Shown: one piece after another, positions 45,129 to 55,545 of the stretch | Layout of the letters: each line of letters opens with the position of its first letter | Numbering within the stretch: position 1 is the first letter of the stretch | DNA from: Rhinopomastus cyanomelas | Taxonomy: Eukaryota; Chordata; Aves; Bucerotiformes; Rhinopomastidae | DNA: 64,000 bases | Direction of reading: 5' to 3' | NCBI GenBank assembly: GCA_013400115.1 | Contig: VXBP01008601.1 | Span: forward strand, 310,001-374,000 | Notes under the pieces: model-generated | What the model was told of the DNA's origin: nothing | Seen by the model: only the letters and a program-made list of their open reading frames with translations | The model's database searches: none | Made by a program: the position numbers and the translations under genes

Positions 45129-47310
45129 GGAGAGGAAATCAGAGGCAGTGAAGGTGAGAGGGAAGTCAATTTGCCTGTTAAAGCATTTTTTTGCAGAGAC
45201 CCTACAGCTCTTTCAACTGAGCCCTTTGCAGCACTGGGAGGAAACCAGAACCGAGATGCTCACATCCATTTTAAACACTTCCTCTCCATTTTGGCTGAAT
45301 AGCTGAGTGCACAAGATGCCACAAAGGTCTCTCTGCAACAGGACACCCTGTTACACGTGACATGGGGAGATCTTGCTCCTCTTCTTCAACAGGACATACT
45401 TCTTCCATGATGTTTGGTTCCCTGGAGGAAGAATTTCAGAAGGTGCACAAAAGAAGGAATGAATGGGATCTGATCCATGTCATCATGAAGGGCTTCCAGA
45501 GTCCTCTGCCACAAGATCTTCTAGGTTTGCACCCCAACAAGGAAGCACTGCATCAACTATTCTTCAACGACTGCTCTGCAGGTCCATGACCTTCAGAATG
45601 CCTGGGAACACAGAATGCTATCTCCCCAGCTGGGAGGCAAATTCAAACTTTCTCCAGTAGCATCTGTTTCCTTCACAGATGGTGCTGCCGCAGGAATCAA
45701 ACGCACACCCGGCTACTGGATGTATCTGTGCAAGGCCAGGCAGCCACAGCCAGTCAAAACAGAGCACAGCTCCCTTTATTACAAAATGTAAAAGCAAGGG
45801 ATATGTTTATAAAGGTCAGCAAGGGCTGTTCCAGGGCTTGAGATATTCTTCAAGGGGACAGGAGCCAGCTGCTTCAGGAAGCAACCCCCATCTTGGTTCC
45901 TAGTCAGATGATAATGATCGTAGCACTGTAGCCTCGAGACATCGTATAAATAGTCATTCAAATAAGTATTTGCAGTAAAACCTGCCTGGGAAGCATTTTT
46001 TGGCCAAGTAAATGATATTGGGTCTGTGCTGACATTTTTCTTTCCTCTTTTAGGGTCTAGTTCGTCCCTCTTTGGCCAGTCACCACATGATCGCCAGGTG
46101 GCTAGGAGAGGGACACTTGATAGAAATACTCATTTTTAGGCTTGAAGTGGTTCTTATTACCAAACACCTGAAGCTCTCCACAGTTGCTCTTTTTATCTCA
46201 GTCTTGGACAGCTTTAGCACAGCTTCACAACTTTGCCTGGCGCCGGAGTTTAAAGGTCAAAGAAAAACTTTGCAATAATTTTTAGAGTGAGCCTGTACAA
46301 CTCTGGATCTCACATTAAAACTTTCCTTCTCTGCTTCATGCACAAATCACCTTTATGTGCTTTCTAAATGTGTAGCACATTCAGAAAGCCCTCCAAGATC
46401 CAGAGGCGAACAAAGTGGAGGTGTTATTAGTGGAGAGCCAGGAGCTCTGTAAGCAGGCATCATGCTGAGCCGAGGTTTTAAATAGTTTCCTCTGTGACAA
46501 CTTCGGCTCCTTCTGTTACACAGTTGCACTTGAGTTTTCAACAAATTATCTCATGAAGGAAGCAAATATTGCAGGAACAATACACCTCCTATGTCTTGCA
46601 GGGGTTGAACACCACAGCAGGGAAAGAGCAGCCTCAGCTCTCTAAACAAGATGAACGGAAAGGAAAAGCACTGAGAGGGAAATCCTCTCTGACTTTGTTA
46701 TGGAAATGTGATATAGTTTGACATTTTAATTGTGATTCTCCCCTTATTATCTGGCACATGTTCATAGTGCCCAAGATGTTGTTTAGTGAATCCAGCTGCC
46801 TCCTCCACTCCGTTTGAAGTCGGGTGACTCCACGTGATAGGGGAGTGTGAGAGCCAATGTGATTTGTGTATGAGGAAACATAAATATGTCACAGGAGTTT
46901 AGTCTTATAGGTCTGCAGAGTTTATACTTGCAGAATCTGTTGTGCCCTTGTTTACACACCCAGATCCAAAGGCCTGACACACTCTCGGTCTGGCTCAAAA
47001 CTTTAATCATTTCTGCCTCCTTTCTAATGCGGCCGTTGCACAGCACGCGGGTGGTGTTTGATCACAGCTTCGTACAGCCAGGAAAGGGCACTCTGCCTGT
47101 TGAGAAGAGCTTTAATCGGATTTGACTCTTTCTCCTTAGCTAAGACAGGCACACGCAAGGTTATGCTGCCACGTGTACAAACAGCTAGGCATGGGCCTTC
47201 TCATGCACCAGAACCTCTTCCACACAGGAAAGACCATAAAAACGGAAGGCTTGCAGATACGTGAGTGTTCACACACCCCTGAGCATAGACACTTGAGTAC
47301 AGAGAAGCAT
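45129..47310. other. Unique stretch
   Basis: No repeat is recognised. The part 46880-47130 has several CpGs and an open 79-codon plus frame, but there is no domain or splice evidence. Nothing is callable. Confidence 0.45.
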
Positions 47311-47574
47311 GTACCTACTGGAGTCCCCCAGGGGTTGGTACTGGGACCAGTACTATTCAATTTATTCATTAATGACTGGGATGAGGGACTAGAGAGCACT
47401 ATCAGCAAGTTCACAGATGACACAAAGCTGGGAGGAGTGGCCGACACCTCAGCAGGTTGTGGCTGCCATTCAGCAGGACCTGGACAGGCTGGAAGGCTGA
47501 GCGGGGAGAAATTAAATGAAATTCAACAAGGGCACTGTAGAGTCTGGCATCTCGGAAAGAACAACCCCAGGTAA
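47311..47574 (+). pseudogene. CR1 ORF2 RT fragment with FTDD instead of FADD
   Basis: The open frame 47173-47574 enters CR1 at about codon 47 and reads TGVPQGLVLGPVLFNLFIND (residues 49-68) and then SKFTDDTKLGG, with F-T-D-D at residues 80-83. The usual alanine of the FADD box is threonine. From about codon 94 the frame is shifted relative to CR1. It is a decayed 5'-truncated copy. The first 46 codons are unrelated flank. Confidence 0.85.
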
Positions 47575-47588
47575 GGTACCAGTATAGG

Positions 47589-48218
47589 TTGGGGATTGAC
47601 CTGTTGGAGAGCAGAGTAGGAGAAAGGGACCTGGGGGTCCTGGTGGACAGCAGGATGACCAAGAGCCAGCAGTGTGCTCTTGTGGCCAAGAAGGCCAACG
47701 GAATCCTGGGGTGGATCAGAAGAGGGGTGGTTAGCAGATCGAGAGGGGTTCTCCGCTCCCTCTACTCTGCACTAGTGAGACCACATCTGGTGTATTGTTT
47801 CCATCTCTGGGCCCTTCAGTACAAGAATAATACAAAACTTCTGGAGACAGTCCAGCGCAGAGCCACAAAGACAGTGAAGGGAGTGGAACATCTCCCTGAT
47901 GAAGAAAGGCTGAGGGAGCTGGGTCTCTTTAGCTTGGAGAGAAGAAGACTGAGGGGTGACCTCATTAATGTTTATAAATATTTGAAGGGTGGGTGTCAGG
48001 AGGATGGAGCCAGGCTCTTCTCAGTGGCATCCAATGACAGGACAGGGGGCAACGGGTGTAAGCTGGAACAGAGAAGTTTCCACATCAATCTGAGAAGGAA
48101 CTACTTCACAGTGAGAGTGACAGAGCACTGGAACAGGCTGCCTTGGGGAGTTGTGGAGTCTCTTTCTCTGGAGGCATTTAAAACACACCAGGATATGTTC
48201 CTTTGTGACTTGATCTAG
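47589..48218 (+). pseudogene. CR1 ORF2 C-terminal fragment, open
   Basis: This is 209 codons from an internal methionine to the native ORF2 stop. It carries ERDLGVLVDSRMTKSQQCAL near residues 12-31, SALVRPHLVYCFHLWALQ near 62-79, ERRRLRGDLINVYKYLKGG near 119-137, and EHWNRLPWGVVESLSLE near 181-197. It is collinear with the 3782-4477 fragment over its whole length. It lacks a catalytic core and is separated from the upstream RT part by a stop at 47572-47574. It is non-functional. Confidence 0.9.
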
Positions 48219-48313
48219 GAGATCCTGTTCTGGTGGGTCAATTGGACTAGATGATTTTTTGAGGTCCCTTCCAATCCCTAGTTTTCTGTGATTCTGGGAT
48301 TCTGTGATCTATG

Positions 48314-51300
48314 TTCATGTGCCTGCCCTTCCTGCAGCCAACTTCTGTCGTACAGAACTGATGAGATAAGCTTTCTTGTGTGACGCTGTTCTTCACCTGA
48401 ACATCACCACCACCATCAGCTACAGGAGAAGACTTGGGATAACATGGACAGGTGAGGGTTTGTGTGGAAGAGTTTACATGGGGCATATTTAGAAACAAAC
48501 CATAAGAAGCACAGGGGTCTGGCTTAAAGGACAAGACACGATGTGGGAACATGCTATTAGAAGCAGGTATCCCAGTCTCTGGGAGTCTCCTTTAAACCCC
48601 AGGTTGCTAAATCTGTGCACCTGAAAGTGGGACATGGCAGCAGCCTCTCGATGGATAAGAGAACCTTGGAGAGAAGTCCCAGTGTGAATAAAGGATTCAG
48701 CCTAACACATTTTCAGAGTTCAGTGTCTCTCCAAAGCACTGAGTTTGCACAGTGCCCTCTTTAGAGCTAGGAAGAAACCCTGAATTTGTAATTAATTTTG
48801 CTTGAGTAAATGACCTAGCTTGGTGACCTTCTTAGCCCCAGGTCCAGGTCTTTCTCCACCACTGAGGAAGCAGGGAATATCCTTGTCAGGACACACTTGC
48901 AGAGCCTGGCTAGCGCTGAGACCTGTTACCAGAGCTTAATGCAGAGAAGTCATCCAGGGAACATCCAGTTCCATATCGTCTCACTCTAAATTGAGGCCTG
49001 ACTCTTTAAGGCTCTCAGTCTTCTGTAGCCCTGATGAGTGAGATGGGGTGATAGGATCCGTGAGTCACAGTTTGAGGAACAGGAACCAAAGTAACATTCT
49101 GTTCTTGATGCTCAGAGAGAAAACTCAGACAATCGATGCACGGGCAGTGTCAGCTGATTGCCAGGGCCAAATTACTGGAGCTCTGCCTTCTCAGACACAC
49201 AAAAAAATATCTCTTTGTTACTGAACATTCCAAAACTACTTCCAAAACCTACCGAATTATTGAAGAGCACATTTAGATAAAAAAACACATAAAGGAGACT
49301 GATATGAGCAGCTCGTGATTTCCAAGGGATCTGAACACACAGTCTCACGTAGTGGCCTTTCCTGCTCTGTTCCACAAGAAAGTAGGGTTCTTCTTAGAAG
49401 GAATCTAAGAATAACACAGCTGGGGTGTAGTGTCTAACAGCATCAGATGATGATGTGGTTAGGATGGAGATTTGGTACAAGGACAGATTGTTCTTCTTGT
49501 TGGTTCTTTATCACCCACTCATCAGTTACCTGGAGAGTGATGTGACCCCCAGCTACACCAATAAAGGCTCCTAATTGCAAATCAATTGTAGATGAATGCA
49601 TAGAAACTGTGGGCTTTGTGCTAGCAACCACATCCTCCTAGTCACAAGTATAAGGAATCCCAGTCTGCCTGGAGGCAAGCAGCTAAGCTAGGGAGATGGT
49701 CATGGCAGGAGTTGGAGAGATAAGCAGGCATGGGTAAATTCACATTTAAGAAGTATTACAGGGGGCCACGTGAGTTTTTATCCCATCTGTGGGATAAAAA
49801 GTAACCTCATTGCCCAGCTCTTAAACAATATTCTCTACCTAAGTCCAGAGTCATGGCACGGGGAGCCTTTCACTGGCCAACATCACTCTGAAGCCAGGAG
49901 TTCAGTGATAAGGGAATATGGAAGTGAGGCCAATACTTATTTTTGACTCTAAAGCATGCCCCCGACCCTGTAGCAGAGCTCTGTCACAGTTTACTCACCC
50001 ACACGCTGAACAACTACATAATGTGAAGTGGGAGGCCATTGGGGAACATTTTGCAGACCAGAAGGTCCTAGGGATGGCTTCCGTCTTCCTCATCTTCTCC
50101 CTCTTGTTTGAAGAATACTGCTCCCTGGCATGTCCACAGAATGAACTTAGTGAGCACTTGAGCCAGTTAGAAGCCAGACAGTTCATGAACAGCAGAGACC
50201 TCTGGGAAATTGCTCTTGACCCACTTGGGATGAGATTGGGATTAAAAGGAGAGCAATTTCCACCTGACAAAGCTGAATTGTTTTTCCATTTCCTTATTTG
50301 CTCTTTTGCTTTATTTGTGGTGCTCAGAAGTGCTACTGGTTGGAATGACTTCATAAGTTCCAAGACATCACCCAAGCCACAGTACCCAGCCATGCCCTGG
50401 CTCCTCACACAGAGCAGCTGGGGAGTTAAATGCATTGGGTGGCAGAGGTGAAACCTGCACCCTTCACCTCATATTTGTGGTGCTCATGCACAGAACCCAT
50501 TCCTCTGGCCCAGCTGGCACACAGCAGTCTCCAATGACAGACCGTGTGTCTGAGCCTTCAGAGCTGGCTTAGGCTATTTCAGTGACTGCTTTGTTCAGAG
50601 CAGAGGCAAAAATCCTTTTGTGGTCCTAAACAGAGCTCGCAAAGGCATCACCCAGTCCAATTGCCAGTCACTGCCTGCTGACTGGTAGTTACTCCCCGTG
50701 AGCTCTCTCTCATCTGTTTCAGTGCAAAGTTTTTAGTGCAGTTGCAAGGAGGTGCTCAGAGCAAACAGCACTTTGCAAAGCGAGCGTGCGTCTGTGCTCT
50801 CACTGGTGACAATCAGTTAGTCCACTGCACTGACTGGATGGCTTACCTAAACTGCAGGATCCTGCCTGGCTAGTCAATACAAGAGGCAGACATGCTCTGC
50901 ATGCATTGGGAGGTGGCTTACTAGGCTATGTTGTGGACACTGCAGGAGAAGCAGGCTTCTGCAGCCAGCTACCAACACTGCCTTGCTCCTTTTTGGACCC
51001 CACTAGTGAGACCCTTTAGCTATCCCTTCCACTTACCCCTGCCTAACATTACCAGCTGCACTGACTCTCTCCTTCTCCTGCCCCCATCTATCCTGATCTG
51101 ATCACCTAACCTTTCCAAAATTAGCAGTGCTATGTTTAGCCCACTCTGACACTCCAGAGACTCCTGTGGGTGCTGGGTCAGTCTCACAGGGAGCCTACAA
51201 ATACCCATGGCTATTGGAGAGAGGAGTGTTTTCAAAACTGCTGACACCAGACCCCAGTGAGCAAACTAAACCAAGAGGCCGAAGCCCCTGAAATGTTCTT

Positions 51301-53989
51301 AATATAGCCAGGGCGAATAGTTCCCACCTTGTGTTACCAAAGCCCTGCAGTCATGTGTCTCTGCAGCCCAGCACTCTTGTCAGGCAGGAGGGCAAGAGTG
51401 TGAGGTCATTCCCAACAGCTCTGCTTCCATGACATCATCACCAGAAACCCAAGAGACTCCTTGGTTTAGGTGGGGGAAGTCAGAGGAAAGGGCAGGCACA
51501 GGGTTTAAGTTTTCCTTTCTGCTTCCATATGAGCCAAACATAGCTTTGGAGGCTACACGGGGGTCATTTTCCTCCCCTTTCCTCCTTCTTGGAGGCCACA
51601 GTCTCTGTGTCATGGGAAGCTTTTTTTGAGCACTGGACGGGATCGGCTTTGCTCCAGCCTTACCAGAGTATGAAAGAGCCATCTACAGGTGATGAGAGAT
51701 AAGGCGGCACAGCTTATCCCTCTCCCCTGCATTACACCTCCTCCCCTGGATCACAGCCACCCCTCTTGCAGGGCACCCATGCACTGTGTGAATGGACCAA
51801 ACTTTCTCCAGCAGTTGCTGACTTAAAGCCAAGGAACCACCAAACAGTCTTTGTGGTGACATTTCCTGAGTGAACATGCCACTTGCAAGCCACCATGGAT
51901 GTGAAAGCCCTTGGAGACAGCCTTTCACACTCTTCCAGTGAGGCAGCAGGTGCTAGACCCATGTGGGATATATGGGACACATGGGATATCTAGACTGGAT
52001 ATGGCAGAGCAAGAAAGGGACCGTTGTGTCTTAGTAACCAGCCTTCAGCTCCAGAGAGCTTTTCTGGCTGCTGCAAGTTACCTACCTGCAGCAAACTGTG
52101 TGGCCATCATGACAACACAAATCAGGGGCCAGAGCCTGAGTGCTGGAAGAACCCCCACTGGAGTTTCTTAATGCAAGGGATGTTCATGAGGGGCAGCCTT
52201 GCTTTGAGAAGATAGAGCTCCAAATGGAGAGCAGAGGTTGCAAAACATTTAGAAAAAAAATGAGACCTTCTAGTCAGAAAAGGATTCTAGTCAGAATGGA
52301 TTGCTGCAGCAGGCAGAAGAAGGTCTAGGCTGGAAGGCCATTTCCAATCCGTAGTCCTTGAGAAACTGCAGGTAAATCAGACAAGTTTTTATACATCTGC
52401 TTTTTCCATCCACCCCTAACATAACAGTTCTTGCTTCTTCCCCTTGTGCACTTCTACATGGATTGATGCTCACAAGAGACGGGAGAGCTTTGGGCACACT
52501 CAGTGCCTAAAATGCTGATCCCAAGAAGGACATCTGGTGTTTCTTTACCACAGACACTTAATGCCTGACTGCCTTTGTCCCTCCATTTTGTTTTCACTCA
52601 TTATTCTCCAAAATCTCCTCTTTCTTTGTTTCCATTCAGGACCTCCCCTCACTGCCCACAGCATCCCTCTGTCCTCTTCCATTTGTTTCCTACACACTAC
52701 TCTGGCTGAACCTGGATCTGGCTTGTGCAGGCAGCCCCCATGGGTTCTGTCTGACGGACAGATGACATATTTTAAAGACTTAGCCCTGGTGAGGTGAAAG
52801 AGCAGTAGTCAGCATATATGAGCAGCTCAGCACAATAGAAAGTACAGCTTTTAATTAAAACTGATATTTCAGTACCTCTGCTGGTGGCAGCCCTGCTGAA
52901 ATAGGACGTCTCTGAAACCGTGCAGATTGCAGCATAACCCCACCTCCAGGACCTGCAGCTCCCAACATCAGCACAAACACTTGGAGTGATGGGGAGTGCT
53001 CTGTGTGATGGCTAAACCCATCTTGGGCTGAGAGACCTCCCACAGAGGCATGACCAGTGCTTTGTAGCCTAGACTAACCACCCTGCATGGCAAAGTGCAG
53101 GTCATGATCACAGTGCTGATGTGTGCATGGCTTCCAAGGACATCCATTTAAGATTAGATGAAATTCAAAAACCACAGGATACTGTCCTTGTTATCACCTA
53201 CCTAAGTGGGACTAGACCTCAGGAGGTTGGGAACAAGGTCTTCTGCCACCTGCCCTGTTTGTTTGACATAGGGCAGCACCTGTTCTTACATTTTGCCCTG
53301 CCAGTATTTCATTTGGTTTATTCCTTTCACCTACTGCACCTGCTGCTGCTGACTCTCTGAAGCCCTTTCCACAAGGACTGCCTATGCCAGTAGTTCACAT
53401 AACTCCAGTTCTCGGTTTGCCCCGTGTCGTTGTGGCTGCAAGAAGGCACAACTGGGGGCTGCAGGCATGAGCCAGCGTCACTTTGCTTCTCGTTACACTG
53501 CTATGTCCCTGCGATACAAAGGGCAGATCACTGGGGCCTTGATCCGCAAAGGCAAACATGACTTCCTCGACCTCAGTGTCTGTAAAGCTGATGCACAGCG
53601 CTGCCGTGCTTCACAAGGTATCAGGTGGAAGCAGGCATGCCCTAGGGACGACTCAGAGCCCAGCATGGCATCTGAGAGAGAAAGCAGCACGCTGGAATTG
53701 ACGTGAATACCTCTCTTAAAAAGGAAGGAGCGCTGCCCACTTGTCCCTGAATACCTCCTTGGCACAAGCGGAAAGGGCAGGGGGACATCAGCTTACCTAA
53801 TTTGGTTCCTGTGTACCCAGTGTCCTCGTGCATTGAAATAGCTGAGCTCTCAGAGACCCAAACTAGCTTGACATAGCAATTCTCATTTCCTTCTTTCCTG
53901 CTTCAACCAGGCACATGACCGGTGCCCAAGGCATGACTCAGAATGGGTTCTCTCACAACCTGAAAACACAGTGTTGCCATTTATCAGCA
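48314..53989. other. Longest repeat-poor stretch in the window (5.7 kb)
   Basis: No CR1 or other repeat is recognised here, unlike the flanks. It contains a perfect hairpin (49775-49800), a 177-codon plus frame (49918-50451) that is also open on the other strand, and a small CpG-richer part around 53400-53620 with an open 79-codon frame (53467-53706). None has a recognisable domain. Lack of insertions may be chance or may reflect constraint. Confidence 0.45.
49775..49800. repeat. Perfect 11-bp inverted repeat with 4-base loop
   Basis: The arm tttttatccca (49775-49785) is the exact reverse complement of tgggataaaaa (49790-49800), with loop tctg. Each arm holds a GATA-type core (GGATAA / TTATCC), and an E-box CACGTG lies just upstream at 49767-49772. 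It could form a hairpin in RNA or be a paired binding site. No terminator function is implied in a vertebrate. Confidence 0.85.
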
Positions 53990-54530
53990 GTCATGGCTAA
54001 CTGGGGAAGTCCCAGTTAACTGGAGGGCAGCAAATATGAAGCCCATCCACCAGAAGGAGAATCCAGGGAGCTACAGGCCTGTTGGTCTGACCTCACTGCT
54101 GGGGAAGGTTATGGAGCAGGTCGTCTTGAGAGCCATCACATAGCATCTACAGGACAACCAGCTGATCAGGCCCAGTCAGCATTAATTTAGGAAAAGGCAG
54201 GTCCTGCTCAATGAACCTGATCTCCTTCTATTACAAGGGGATTCAATTAGTGAGGTGGGAGTAAGTCTGTTCTCCCAAGTAACGAGCAAGAGAACAAGAA
54301 GAAATGGCATCAGGTTGGATACTGGGAAATAGTTAATTACAGAAAAGGTTGTAAAGGACTGGAACAGGCTGCCCAGGGAAGTGGTGGAGTCACCATCCCA
54401 GGAGATACTCGAAAGATGAATAGATGAAGTGCTTAGGGATGGGATTTAGTGGTGAATTAGCAATGCTGGGTTAATGGTTGGACTCAACGATTTTAAACCA
54501 GCCAAAACCATTACATGATCCTATTCTGTG
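53990..54530 (+). mobile_element. CR1, plus strand, with a large internal deletion
   Basis: The first part (about 53990-54238) is the region before and into the RT palm ('cccagttaactggagggcag', 'agctacaggcctgttggtct', 'ggacaaccagctgatcaggc'). It joins at about 54238-54250 directly to the C-terminal block 'gtgaggtgggagtaagtctg'. Sequence between, including motif A, the active site and the thumb, is missing. The copy ends with a 3' UTR 'ggttggactcaacgatttta' and a decayed tail near 54530. Confidence 0.88.
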
Positions 54531-55151
54531 TTACCTTCTCCTAAATTCTCCAGCAAAAAATTCTACTTCATGGATGGGCTGTGAACTCAAGACAAGTATT
54601 TCTCACCAAAGGTGAAGTGAGTTGGCCCTCTGTCTCTCCAGAAGCATCTGCCAGAGGCCCATCACTGCATAGCATTTAGCCATCATAGGCACAGCAGATG
54701 GAGAAGAAAAGCTAGGCTGGAGGATAGAGGACAACACAGGAATCCTCCTGAGCTTCCTTCACCAGCACTGCACTCCCTAGGACTCTGGTGTTCATCAGTG
54801 CCAGTGTCTGGAGTGAAAGCATGGCCCTCCAGCTGGGAAGGGGAGCCAGAGGTGGGTAAAGGCATCCATTCTCTGTACATAGGGTGCTCCAAAGGCTATC
54901 TGCTCTAGAGGTGGGTGCGTTAGTGAACGTAGCAGGCATGTGATGGAAGACACACCAGGCAATTTCCATTTAGCCCCAGAAGATTTGTTGAACAGAGACA
55001 CTCGAGAGATTGTCTGAGCTGCATGAAGGACAACTGCAGATAGTTTTCCCACTCTTTTCCTTCCTGAGGCCCATTAGAGAAGAACATCCCCAGAAGAAGA
55101 GGAGCTTCACCTTATGTTGTCCCTCAGCACCTATTCTGCAGAAGACAGTAA
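54531..55151. other. Unique stretch
   Basis: No repeat is recognised. Three overlapping minus-strand frames in different registers (54683-55052) indicate low stop density, not a gene. Confidence 0.45.
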
Positions 55152-55545
55152 AATCATTGGATGTGTTGGGTTGAAAGGGACCTCCAACGGTCATGTAGTT
55201 CAACCCCCCCTACAACAAGCAAGGACATCTCTCACTAGAACAGATTGCCCAGAGCCCCAGCCAGCCTGATCTGAAATGGCTCCAGGGATGTGGTCTCCAC
55301 CATTTCTTGAGTTCCAGGGAACCACCACCCTAGGGTTAAAGAACATTTTTGTCATGTCCAGCCTCAGTCTCCCCTTTTCCAGCTTCAAATCATGACCCCT
55401 CATCCTATTGTTCCCTGCCGCTGGGAACAGTCTTCCCCAGCTTTTTGACAGGCCCCTGTCATGTGTTGGAAAGTCGCTAGATGGTCCCCCCAGAGCCGCC
55501 TTCTCTCCAGGCTGAACAACCCCAGCTCTCACAGGAATGCTTTGG
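55152..55545 (-). mobile_element. CR1, minus strand, subfamily with 'acaacaagcagggacatctc' UTR
   Basis: A decayed tail at 55152 leads into 'caacggtcatgtagttcaac', 'acaacaagcaaggacatctc' and the ORF2 C-terminus ('cttttccagcttcaaatcat'). It ends near 55545 after 'gctgaacaaccccagctc'. A 150-codon minus frame crosses it but is mostly UTR and flank. It is a sister of the copies at 61120 and 63258. Confidence 0.9.

Larger units (their letters stand above)
47311..48313 (+). mobile_element. Young-type CR1, plus strand, about 1 kb
   Basis: It starts at the RT motif 'actggagtcccccaggggtt' (T/S-GVPQG), includes the altered FTDD box, and continues through the whole C-terminus and the young-type 3' UTR to 'ttctgtgattctgggattct'. 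Its C-terminal 209 codons are open. It is the closest relative in this window of the copies at 2931, 3700 and 24484 and lies in direct orientation to the one at 3700. Confidence 0.95.

Noticed and set aside
49775..49800. Hairpin followed by A-rich sequence as a rho-independent terminator
   Set aside because: The window is vertebrate DNA, so bacterial terminator logic does not apply. It is kept only as a palindrome.
49918..50451. 177-codon plus-strand open frame
   Set aside because: A 146-codon frame is open on the opposite strand over the same bases, no domain is recognised, and no splice or promoter context is visible.
53467..53706. 79-codon frame in a slightly CpG-richer segment
   Set aside because: The antisense strand is open too, and there is no recognised family or splice evidence.
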